From NCBI GenBank assembly GCA_902771445.1, contig CACXXD010000006.1, forward strand, positions 1 to 60,627: a stretch of DNA of 60,627 nucleotides. The letters are read 5' to 3'. This document shows, piece after piece, positions 42,600 through 50,469 of the stretch. How positions within the stretch are numbered: the first letter of the stretch is position 1; each line of letters opens with the position of its first letter. The stretch comes from an uncultured Prevotellaceae bacterium (GTDB taxonomy: Bacteria; Bacteroidota; Bacteroidia; Bacteroidales; Bacteroidaceae). Below the pieces are notes generated by a model. That model worked only from the letters and a program-made list of their open reading frames with translations, was not told the DNA's origin and searched no databases. Position numbers and translations under genes: made by a program.

Positions 42600-44042
42600 A
42601 TGTTGAAACCATTAAACAAACACTTCGCTCCGAAGAGTGTAATGCCCGAAAAGGTCATTCAGTTTGGTGAGGGTAACTTCCTCCGCGCATTCGTAGATTG
42701 GATTATCTGGAACATGAACCAGAAGACAAACTTCAATGGTTCGGTTGTGGTCGTTCAGCCTCTGAACGGCGGTATGATTGAATGGTTGAACGGTCAGGAC
42801 TGCCTCTACCACGTCAACCTGCAAGGCCGCGAGAACGGTAAGCCCGTCAACACCATCGAGCGTATCGACGTGATTAGCCGCTGTGTGAACCCCTATGCTC
42901 AGTTCGATGCTTACATGGCACTGGCCGAACAGCCTGAGATGCGCTTCGTGATTTCGAACACGACTGAGGCTGGTATCGCTTTCGATCCAAACTGCAAACT
43001 GGAGGACAAGCCCGCCACTTCTTATCCCGGCAAGCTCGTTCAGCTGCTCTATCACCGTTATCAGGCTTTCAATGGCGATCCCACCAAGGGTCTCATCATC
43101 TTCCCCTGCGAACTCATCTTCCTGAACGGACACGTGCTGAAGGATTGCATCCGCAAGTACATTGATCTCTGGCAGCTGCCTGAGGGCTTCCGCCAGTGGT
43201 TCGAGAACTCCTGTGGCGTCTATGCAACGCTTGTCGACCGTATCGTTCCAGGCTTCCCTCGCAAGGAGATTGCACAGATTCAGGAGAAGATTGGCTATCG
43301 CGACAACCTCGTCGTACAGGCTGAGAACTTCCACCTCTGGGTTATTGAGGCTCCGAAAGAAGTTGCTCAGGAATTCCCTGCCGACAAGGCTGGACTGCAC
43401 GTGCTGTTCGTTCCTTCGGAAGAGCCTTACCACAAGCGTAAGGTGACACTGCTCAACGGCCCGCACACGGTGCTCTCGCCTGTTGCTTATCTGAGCGGAG
43501 TGAATATCGTTCGCGATGCCTGCCAGCATGAGGTCATCGGCAAGTACATCCATAAGGTTCAGTTCGACGAGCTGATGCAGACACTCGACCTGCCGATGGA
43601 AGAGCTGGAGAAGTTTGCCGGCGATGTGCTGGAGCGCTTCGACAACCCATTCGTCGACCATCAGGTGACGAGCATCATGCTCAACTCGTTCCCGAAGTTC
43701 CAGGCTCGTGACCTGCCTGGCGTGAAGACTTACTTGGAGCGCAAGGGCGAGCTGCCTAAGGGTCTGGTGTTCGGTCTCGCTGCCATCATCACCTACTACA
43801 AGGGTGGAAAGCGCGAAGACGGTGCAGAAATCGTTCCAAACGACGATCCGAAAATTATCGAGCTGTTGCAGCAGCTCTGGGCTACCGGCGACACTCAGAA
43901 AGTGGCCGACGGAGTGCTGGCTGCTGAGTTCATCTGGCAGGAGGACCTCAACAAGGTTGCTGGTCTGAACGCACTGGTGAAGCAGTATCTCGACCTCATC
44001 CAGCAGAAGGGTATGCTCGAGGCTGTGAAGACCATCTTGTAA
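42600..44042 (+). CDS. uxaB: Tagaturonate reductase (altronate oxidoreductase)
   Basis: 480-aa mannitol-dehydrogenase-superfamily enzyme that reduces D-tagaturonate to D-altronate with NADH in galacturonate (pectin) breakdown. It has the nucleotide-binding N-terminus (QFGEGNFLRAFVDW), ISNTTEAGIAFDP, and the catalytic-lysine region RKVTLLNGPHTVLSP. It is full length. It stands alone with its own promoter and terminator; no uxaA or uxaC is in the window, so the other pathway genes must be elsewhere. Confidence 0.9.
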   Translation: MLKPLNKHFAPKSVMPEKVIQFGEGNFLRAFVDWIIWNMNQKTNFNGSVVVVQPLNGGMIEWLNGQDCLYHVNLQGRENGKPVNTIERIDVISRCVNPYAQFDAYMALAEQPEMRFVISNTTEAGIAFDPNCKLEDKPATSYPGKLVQLLYHRYQAFNGDPTKGLIIFPCELIFLNGHVLKDCIRKYIDLWQLPEGFRQWFENSCGVYATLVDRIVPGFPRKEIAQIQEKIGYRDNLVVQAENFHLWVIEAPKEVAQEFPADKAGLHVLFVPSEEPYHKRKVTLLNGPHTVLSPVAYLSGVNIVRDACQHEVIGKYIHKVQFDELMQTLDLPMEELEKFAGDVLERFDNPFVDHQVTSIMLNSFPKFQARDLPGVKTYLERKGELPKGLVFGLAAIITYYKGGKREDGAEIVPNDDPKIIELLQQLWATGDTQKVADGVLAAEFIWQEDLNKVAGLNALVKQYLDLIQQKGMLEAVKTIL

Positions 44043-44073
44043 TATAAAAAGTCTGTTAGCTTAACAGTATAAT

Positions 44074-44106
44074 AAGCCATCCCGTAGCACAGCTATGGGA
44101 TGGCTT
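44074..44106 (+). terminator. uxaB terminator
   Basis: AAGCCATCCCGTAGC (44074-44088) pairs over 15 bp (one G-T) with GCTATGGGATGGCTT (44092-44106), a 3-nt loop, followed by a T-rich stretch. Confidence 0.85.
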
Positions 44107-44168
44107 TGTATTATATACAAATTGTTACACGCGTTTTTACTTTTATTAAAGAAGTTAAGCAACAAACA

Positions 44169-44200
44169 TTTGGACGGTTTGGATTTTATTCGTAACTTTG
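44169..44200 (+). promoter_or_regulatory. Promoter of the methylmalonyl-CoA operon
   Basis: TTTG (44169-44172), 20 bp, TAACTTTG (44193-44200), giving a leader of about 70 nt before mce. Confidence 0.75.
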
Positions 44201-44274
44201 CACCGCTTGACTGTAAGTCGATAAAAATACGATAAACATACGAATAACTTTTGAATATTCAAAATTTAAACATT

Positions 44275-44679
44275 ATGAAGATTTCACACATTGAGCATCT
44301 GGGCATCGCCGTCCAGAACATTGAAGAAAGCCTGCCGTTCTTCACGAACGTGCTGGGCCTGGAGTGTTATGCTACAGAAGTTGTAGAAGACCAGAAGGTG
44401 AAGACCGCCTTCCTGAAATGCGGCGAAGTGAAACTGGAGCTGCTGGAGCCCACATCTCCCGAAAGCACTATCCAGAAATGGCTTGACAAAGGCAACAAGG
44501 GTGTTCACCACGTAGCTTTCTGCATTGAAGACGGTGTGGCCAATGCACTGGCAGAAGTAAGCGAGAAGGGTGTCCGCCTCATCGATCAGGCTCCACGCAA
44601 GGGTGCCGAAGGACTCAACATCGCATTCCTTCACCCGAAGTCAACAGCAGGTGTTCTAACAGAGCTCTGCGAGCATTAA
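44275..44679 (+). CDS. mce: Methylmalonyl-CoA epimerase
   Basis: 134-aa glyoxalase-fold protein from the ATG at 44275; a TTG at 44251 would add 8 unlikely residues. It starts MKISHIEHLGIAVQNIEESL and contains the metal-binding His in IEHLG, Glu in GEVKLELLEP and His in GVHHVAFCIED. It interconverts (R)- and (S)-methylmalonyl-CoA between methylmalonyl-CoA mutase and the decarboxylase in the succinate-propionate route. It is the first gene of an operon with the biotin-dependent carboxyltransferase. Confidence 0.94.
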   Translation: MKISHIEHLGIAVQNIEESLPFFTNVLGLECYATEVVEDQKVKTAFLKCGEVKLELLEPTSPESTIQKWLDKGNKGVHHVAFCIEDGVANALAEVSEKGVRLIDQAPRKGAEGLNIAFLHPKSTAGVLTELCEH

Positions 44680-44688
44680 TAACCCACT

Positions 44689-44760
44689 AAGTCCCATAAG
44701 ACCTATAAGACTTATAAGTCCTATAAACCCCATAAGTCCCATAAGACCTATAAGACCCAT
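44689..44760 (+). repeat. Eight tandem 9-bp units just before the carboxyltransferase start
   Basis: Consensus AAGWCCYAT repeated eight times without gaps (44689, 44698, 44707, 44716, 44725, 44734, 44743, 44752), ending 6 bp before the ATG. No stop codon occurs in the frame of the downstream gene, and no classical ribosome-binding site is visible. Confidence 0.9.
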
Positions 44761-44766
44761 AAAAAA

Positions 44767-46332
44767 ATGAGCAAACAATTAGAAAAGATTAAGCAACTCA
44801 TCGAGAAGCGCGAACAGGCTCGACTCGGTGGTGGTGAGAAAGCCATTCAAAAGCAGCACGAACGCGGCAAGTACACAGCACGCGAGCGTATCGAGATGCT
44901 CCTCGACGAAGGTTCGTTCGAGGAATATGATATGTTTAAGGAGCACCGTTGCCATAACTTCGGCATGGAGAAGAAGCAGTTCCCCGGCGACGGTGTCGTT
45001 GCCGGCAGCGGAACAATCGACGGTCGTCTGGTATTCATCTTCGCACAAGACTTTACCGTTCACGCCGGTTCGCTCAGCGAGACCATGAGCCAGAAGATCT
45101 GCAAGGTGATGGATATGGCCATGAAAATGGGTGCACCTGTCATCGGCATCAACGACTCAGGCGGCGCTCGTATCCAGGAAGGTATCAACGCACTGGCTGG
45201 CTATGCAGAGATATTTGAGCGCAATATCCTTGCTTCGGGTGTGATTCCTCAGATTAGCGGAATCTTCGGTCCTTGTGCCGGCGGTGCTGTCTACAGCCCT
45301 GCACTGACCGACTTCACCCTGATGATGGAAGGCACCAGCTATATGTTCCTTACTGGCCCGAAGGTGGTGAAGACCGTGACGGGCGAGGACATCGACCAGG
45401 AACACCTCGGCGGTGCATCGGTTCACGCAACGAAATCGGGTGTGACTCATTTCACCGCAAAGACCGAAGAGGAAGGCATTCAGATGCTGAAAACCCTGCT
45501 CTCTTATATTCCTTCGAACAACATGGAACTTGCTCCGCGCAAGAAGTGCAACGACCCCATCAACCGTATGGAAGATTCGCTGAACCAGATTATTCCGGAG
45601 AATCCCAACGAGGCTTACGACATGTACAAGGTGATTGGTGCTGTGGTCGATGATGGCGAGTTCTTCGAGGTACAGCCTAAGTTTGCCAAAAACATCATCG
45701 TGGGCTTTGCACGCTTCAACGGTCAGAGCGTTGGTATTGTGGCCAACCAGCCCTCTTGCTACGCTGGTGTGCTCGATGTGAACGCTTCACGCAAGGGAGC
45801 TCGCTTCGTGCGTTTCTGCGATGCTTTCAATATTCCTATTGTTTCACTTGTCGACGTTCCCGGATTCCTGCCTGGTACGGGGCAGGAGTACAATGCCGTC
45901 ATTCTGCATGGCGCTCAGTTGCTCTATGCCTACGGTGAGGCTACTGTCCCCAAGATCACTGTCACACTGCGTAAATCGTATGGTGGTTCACACATCGTGA
46001 TGGGTTCTAAGCAGTTACACACCGACTTGAACTATGCTTGGCCTTCAGCTGAGATTGCCGTGATGGGTGCCTCTGGCGCAGCCGCAGTGCTCTATGCCAA
46101 GGAAGCCAAGGCGAAGAAGGAGGCTGGCGAAGACGTGAAGGCCTTCATTGCCGAGAAGGAGGACGAGTACAACGAACTCTTTGCCAATCCTTATCAGGCA
46201 GCCAAGTACGGCTATATCGATGATGTGATCGAGCCACGCAACACACGCTTCCGCATCTGCCGCGCACTGGCTCAGCTCGCCACCAAGCGCGATGCACTGC
46301 CTGCCAAGAAGCACGGTAACATTCCTATGTAA
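44767..46332 (+). CDS. mmdA: Biotin-dependent carboxyltransferase (methylmalonyl-CoA decarboxylase alpha / propionyl-CoA carboxylase beta)
   Basis: 521 aa. It has the N- and C-terminal crotonase-like carboxyltransferase halves, with the oxyanion motifs [11 protein letters not shown] and [13 protein letters not shown] and, in the second half, [13 protein letters not shown] and [10 protein letters not shown]. It moves CO2 between biotin and propionyl-/methylmalonyl-CoA. With the epimerase before it and the biotin carrier after it, the set fits either sodium-pumping methylmalonyl-CoA decarboxylase or propionyl-CoA carboxylase. Neither the membrane beta subunit nor a biotin carboxylase is in the window, so the choice stays open. 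Confidence 0.93.
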   Translation: MSKQLEKIKQLIEKREQARLGGGEKAIQKQHERGKYTARERIEMLLDEGSFEEYDMFKEHRCHNFGMEKKQFPGDGVVAGSGTIDGRLVFIFAQDFTVHAGSLSETMSQKICKVMDMAMKMGAPVIGINDSGGARIQEGINALAGYAEIFERNILASGVIPQISGIFGPCAGGAVYSPALTDFTLMMEGTSYMFLTGPKVVKTVTGEDIDQEHLGGASVHATKSGVTHFTAKTEEEGIQMLKTLLSYIPSNNMELAPRKKCNDPINRMEDSLNQIIPENPNEAYDMYKVIGAVVDDGEFFEVQPKFAKNIIVGFARFNGQSVGIVANQPSCYAGVLDVNASRKGARFVRFCDAFNIPIVSLVDVPGFLPGTGQEYNAVILHGAQLLYAYGEATVPKITVTLRKSYGGSHIVMGSKQLHTDLNYAWPSAEIAVMGASGAAAVLYAKEAKAKKEAGEDVKAFIAEKEDEYNELFANPYQAAKYGYIDDVIEPRNTRFRICRALAQLATKRDALPAKKHGNIPM

Positions 46333-46339
46333 GCCTCAT

Positions 46340-46475
46340 CCCCCTACCCTACACAGTCTGCAAAGACTTGCAGGGGGGAGGTTCTTTAACTATCTTTTTA
46401 GAAACAATATGGAAGTGAATCACCCTCAGAAGTAACCAAGCTCCCCTCTTTGCGGAGGGGTTGGGGGTGTGTGAG
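46340..46475. repeat. REP-like inverted C/G-rich repeats inside the operon
   Basis: CCCCCTACCC (about 46341-46350) and GGGGGGAGGTT (about 46374-46384) face each other. A second set, CTCCCCTCTTTGCGGAGGGG, ends in TTGGGGGTGTG (about 46441-46471). The two half-elements are mutually inverted. This is a palindromic intergenic element inserted between mmdA and the 52-aa gene without breaking either. Confidence 0.6.
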
Positions 46476-46477
46476 AT

Positions 46478-46636
46478 ATGAAACAAAACGAAGTTTATGC
46501 TGCCATTGCACTGGCTCTGCATGAGCATCTGGGAAACAACGTACACGATGTGGAGCCTGGCTTCATAACAATCGTAGAGCATCCCACTCAATGGAACGGT
46601 TATGCACAGACGATGACAGCTCAACCGAAAATCTAA
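46478..46636 (+). CDS. 52-aa small protein of the carboxyltransferase operon
   Basis: ATG 46478 to TAA 46634-46636 (begins MKQNEVYAAIALALHEHLGN; ends in a hydrophilic tail). A helix followed by a short beta strand (GFITIVEHP) is predicted. Similar tiny proteins, to my knowledge, recur between the carboxyltransferase and biotin carrier genes in Bacteroidales. The position corresponds to the gamma/delta subunit slot of decarboxylase complexes, but there is no membrane helix. The next gene starts 6 nt later. Confidence 0.65.
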   Translation: MKQNEVYAAIALALHEHLGNNVHDVEPGFITIVEHPTQWNGYAQTMTAQPKI

Positions 46637-46642
46637 ACAACA

Positions 46643-47080
46643 ATGAAAGAATACAAATATACCATCAACGGCACGAAATACGAAGTAGCCGTAGGCGACA
46701 TCGAAGAGAATATCGTGACCGTTACAGTGAACGGCGAAGACTTCAAAGTGGAAATGGAGAAGGAACCCGAGCCTGAAAAGAAAAAGCCTGTACTGGGTAA
46801 GCCGGCAGCAGCAAGCTCTGATGAGAGCAGCTCTACGGCTACAGCCAGCAAAGGGGCTGTCAACAAAAACGCAGCCGTCAAGGCTCCACTGCCCGGTGTC
46901 ATCACAGACATCAAAGTGGCCGTTGGCGACGAGGTTCAGGTTGGCGACACGGTGATTGTGCTTGAAGCAATGAAGATGGCCAACAACCTGCAAGCTGAGA
47001 AAGCAGGCAAGGTGACCGCAATCTGCGTGAAGATTGGCGAAAGTGTCATGGAAGACGATGCACTGGTGGTCATCGAATAA
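46643..47080 (+). CDS. Biotin carboxyl carrier subunit
   Basis: 145 aa. The N-terminal part (residues 1-50) is a small beta domain (YKYTINGTKYEVAVGD). An Ala/Ser-rich linker follows (about 55-75), then the biotinyl domain (76-145) with APLPGVITDIKV and the biotin-accepting lysine in EAMKM. It shuttles the carboxyl group for the carboxyltransferase encoded two genes upstream. It corresponds to the gamma/biotin subunit (MmdC-like). A strong terminator follows. Confidence 0.92.
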   Translation: MKEYKYTINGTKYEVAVGDIEENIVTVTVNGEDFKVEMEKEPEPEKKKPVLGKPAAASSDESSSTATASKGAVNKNAAVKAPLPGVITDIKVAVGDEVQVGDTVIVLEAMKMANNLQAEKAGKVTAICVKIGESVMEDDALVVIE

Positions 47081-47120
47081 GGCAAGATATTGCTGATAAT
47101 AGCAAGTTTCTGAACATAAA

Positions 47121-47160
47121 AAGAATGCCAGTTCGCAACTCGTGAACTGGCATTCTTTTT
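47121..47160. terminator. Bidirectional terminator
   Basis: AAGAATGCCAGTTC (47121-47134) pairs perfectly with GAACTGGCATTCTT (47144-47157). A T-run follows on the plus strand and an A-run precedes it, so it serves both the biotin-carrier gene and the convergent iorB. Confidence 0.9.
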
Positions 47161-47176
47161 ATCTATAGTAAACTTT

Positions 47177-47749
47177 TTACTTTTGCGCAGAGCGACCGAT
47201 GGCCAATGCCTGAATGTTGGCATCGACAACTGCATCGCCTTTGCGCCCAAACACTCGACGAATGGCATCCTCAAGTTTACCATACTCTATGCCAAGCGCT
47301 TTCTGAGCAGCACCCAGAAGAATGACATTTGCCGAGCGTGGAACACCTGCATCTTTAGCCAACTGTTCGATGTCGAGCATGATGACGTTTCCAATCTTTT
47401 CCAAGTCCGACTTGATGACATCAATATCAGGATAGTTCGGAATATTGACGAAAGGCGTGCTGGAAGTGATAATCCAACCATCTTTCTTCAGGAACGGCAG
47501 ATAGCGCAGGGCCTCCATCGGTTCCATTGAAATAATCACATCGGCAGCACCCATAGGAATCAAATCGCTATAGATGGGATTGCTCGACAAGCGCAAATTC
47601 GACTGCACATCGCCTCCACGCTGCGACATTCCATGAACCTCGGCCTGCTTGATGTATAAGTTCTCCTTGATAGCGGCCTCACCAATGATGGTTGCGATAG
47701 AGAGAATGCCTTGTCCTCCTACACCGCAAAGAATAATATCGGTCTTCAT
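47177..47749 (-). CDS. iorB: Indolepyruvate:ferredoxin oxidoreductase, beta subunit
   Basis: 190 aa from the ATG at 47749 (MKTDIILCGVGGQGILSIAT), which overlaps the iorA stop by ATGA. It belongs to the gamma domain of pyruvate:ferredoxin-type oxidoreductases, with GVGGQG and HGMSQRGGDVQSNLR. With IorA it would oxidatively decarboxylate aryl pyruvates from aromatic amino acids to aryl-acetyl-CoA, reducing ferredoxin. Because iorA is broken, this subunit may have no partner. Confidence 0.9.
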   Translation of the reverse strand: MKTDIILCGVGGQGILSIATIIGEAAIKENLYIKQAEVHGMSQRGGDVQSNLRLSSNPIYSDLIPMGAADVIISMEPMEALRYLPFLKKDGWIITSSTPFVNIPNYPDIDVIKSDLEKIGNVIMLDIEQLAKDAGVPRSANVILLGAAQKALGIEYGKLEDAIRRVFGRKGDAVVDANIQALAIGRSAQK

Positions 47750-49250
47750 TTTGCTTTTTTCTGTTTGAGGTGACGTTGTAAAGTTTGCATACACTCACGA
47801 CGAGGAATGATAACACTCAGTCCGTTGTACTCTATTTCCTCCTTGAGAATGCGGGTAATCTCTGGCATGTTCTTCGGAATCGGATTAACTACGTGCAAAT
47901 GCTCATCACTTACACCCAGCGCACGACAGATGGCTTCGAACTTATTGGTGCCAGCCGAATCCTGACCGCCTGTCATGGCCGTGGTCAGGTTGTCGCTGAT
48001 GATTACTACAATATTAGCATTTTCGTTGGCAGCATCAAGCAGACCTGTCATACCGCTGTGAGTGAACGTTGAATCGCCGATGATTGCGAGTGCAGGCCAC
48101 TGTCCTGCATCAGCCGCGCCCTTTGCCATCGTGATAGAAGCACCCATATCTACACACGAGTGTATAGCCTTATAAGGAGGCAGGAACCCCAAAGTATAAC
48201 ATCCTATATCACCGAAAACACGAGCATTGGGATAGTCAAGCAATACCTGGTTCAAGGCTGTATAGACATCGCGGTGACCACATCCCTGACACAATGCTGG
48301 TGGACGAGGAGCCACATCCTCGCAAGTCTTATAGGCTTCGTCACTGGGCAGTCCCAGTGCTTTCTTGAGCAAGTCGGGTGTCAACTCGCCTGTACGGGGT
48401 AGTTCACCTGTGAGACGACCACGAATCACTGCATTGCCAGGCATCACACCACGCACCTGATCTTCAATGAAAGGCTGTCCCTCTTCAGCAACAAGAACAA
48501 ATTCGCAATCATCAGTCATGCGACGAACGAGTTGCTTGGGCAACGGATACTGAGAAACTTTGAGCACAGGATAAGGACATTTGCCATCAGGATAGCACTC
48601 CATCAGATAATTGAAAGCTATGCCACTGGCAATGATACCGAGCTTATGGTCTGGTGCATCAATATATTTATTGTATGCGCTCTCTACAGCCATCTGTTCC
48701 AACATAGGCTGCTGAGCCGTGACTACATCGTTACGCTTACGAGCAAAGGCAGGCAGCAGTACCCAATTGCTGGCTTTGGCATTGTAGTTTAACTCATTCT
48801 GAGCCTTCGACTCTTCAGCCACTTCGACCACAGCACGCGAATGAGCCATACGGGTCGTCACACGCATCAGCACAGGCAATAGAAACGAGAGTCTTGCTCG
48901 TCCTGCGAAGAATGCATTGAAGGATCATCGGCCACCAGCACAACAAGCCCACCGTTGGTACCTGTCATGCCCGAATTGACAAACGGGTCGGCACAAACGT
49001 TCAGTCCCACATGCTTCATGCAGACAAGTGCACGCTTGCCCATGAACGACATGCCCAAAGCCGCCTCCATCGCAGTCTTCTCGTTGGTCGACCATCGGCT
49101 ATGAATGCCTCGTTCACGTGCCTTAGGCGAATCCTGGATATACTCGGTTATTTCCGTAGATGGTGTGCCAGGATAAGCGTAGACACCGCTCAGTCCCGCA
49201 TCGATGGCTCCCTGAGCTATAGCCTGGTCGCCCAAAAGTAATTTCTTCAT
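47746..49250 (-). pseudogene. iorA: iorA disrupted by an internal frameshifting deletion
   Basis: The N-terminal part (49250-48867) carries MKKLLLGDQAIAQGAIDAG, YPGTPSTEITEY and ends normally at EQDSRFY, then runs into CLC and a stop. The remainder resumes in another frame at PVLMRVTTRMAHSRAVVE (48879) and continues through the TPP-binding part (CQGCGHRD, FGDIGCYTLG, GDSTFTHSGM) to 47746. In intact family members a few dozen residues separate these two segments, so a piece of about 3n+1 bases appears lost at about 48,878-48,882. No C-terminal 4Fe-4S motif is present. Either it is a true pseudogene or an assembly error. Confidence 0.85.
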
Positions 49251-49314
49251 ATCCGCGTTATAATTTAAAATAGAAATTCTAGAATGTCACTCTGCCAATT
49301 GAACAAACAGCACT

Positions 49315-50469
49315 TCAATTGTAGAAATAGTAGTACCAATATGACCCTTTATAGCGCTCAGCAACCTTGCCTTTGCGCTCAGCCTTATCAGGATAAGCCC
49401 GCTCCAATTCCTGAAGATTTTTCCAATCTTCGTCGGCCACTGCATGAGAAAGGGAGATGACGGGATGTGAACGCTGATGCATGTAGAGCGTGACAGCCTC
49501 ACGATAATGCTTCGGCAACGTCGAGTCGACAGTGTAATAGCAAGGCAGCAGCCGGGCAAACTGGTCTAAATCTTTGTCTATCAGTAATCCGCACAACCGA
49601 TAATCAGCCACAGCTCGCGTTGCCAGCGAGTCTTTTTCGAGCAAATCAAAATAGCGAGTAGCCGACTGAACTGCTATGGGACGAGCACCTAAGTGACGAT
49701 AGAATTCGTCATGAGGAATCAGATAGACAGTAGAAGAACTTCCCCACAAAGGCAGGAGGCTTTTGCTGTCACCCACCACAGGATACTCAAACAGATGCTC
49801 ACCCAGTTGCCCTTTCTTAGAAAGAGCGAAGGCACGCAGCATCATCAGACTGGCATCACTCTCATCAGAACGAATACCAACGGTGAGTGCCTCGTCGTAA
49901 TTGCCACTCATGATCAGCGATTCCATGCGACAACGATAGTGGAATACAGCATTGGTGTTGCTGAAGCCCACCACTGCCAGCATCTGACAAAGCATAAAGA
50001 ACATGTTGAGCCACACCCTACGCGAGAACAGCCCGGCCTCTTCTTTTTCCGAATCGAACGGCAAAGCCTGACGAGCAACCCACACGAACACACCCCATAG
50101 CAATAAGATAACAGGAAGCATCCAGAGCCAGAAGCGCCCCGAATAACCGCCAACACCGTGGTGACTATAATCGCAGAGCATAGCCAGCAAGAGCATGGAC
50201 GGCAAGTAGGTAAGGGCATGTGTACGCTTGTAGAGTTTCAGAAAGCGAGCGACAAACAACTGTACGATATACAATATTGTAGTAACGAGCAGTGCGCCGA
50301 TTGTACGGTCATAGTGAGTCTTGCCTTCGCTCAGCACATGCTGAATAATCATCAGCATATCATTCTGGAACCAGAAGAGCCAGGCAAGTGAAAACAGCCA
50401 AAAGACAATAGCACACATCACCTGAGTGGTGATGGTGCTATTCTTCTTATGTGGATCGTAGAATTGCAT
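49315..50469 (-). CDS. Membrane protein with soluble C-terminal domain (DUF6057-like)
   Basis: 384 aa. About five membrane helices lie within residues 15-190 (VMCAIVFWLFSLAWLFWF; IGALLVTTILYIVQLFVA; YLPSMLLLAMLC; FWLWMLPVILLLWGVFVWV; MFFMLCQMLAVVGF). A cytoplasmic or periplasmic helical-repeat part of about 190 residues follows. Comparable proteins are annotated DUF6057 in Bacteroidota; function unknown. Its ATG overlaps the glgB stop by one base (TAATG), so it is co-translated with the branching enzyme. Confidence 0.75.
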   Translation of the reverse strand: MQFYDPHKKNSTITTQVMCAIVFWLFSLAWLFWFQNDMLMIIQHVLSEGKTHYDRTIGALLVTTILYIVQLFVARFLKLYKRTHALTYLPSMLLLAMLCDYSHHGVGGYSGRFWLWMLPVILLLWGVFVWVARQALPFDSEKEEAGLFSRRVWLNMFFMLCQMLAVVGFSNTNAVFHYRCRMESLIMSGNYDEALTVGIRSDESDASLMMLRAFALSKKGQLGEHLFEYPVVGDSKSLLPLWGSSSTVYLIPHDEFYRHLGARPIAVQSATRYFDLLEKDSLATRAVADYRLCGLLIDKDLDQFARLLPCYYTVDSTLPKHYREAVTLYMHQRSHPVISLSHAVADEDWKNLQELERAYPDKAERKGKVAERYKGSYWYYYFYN

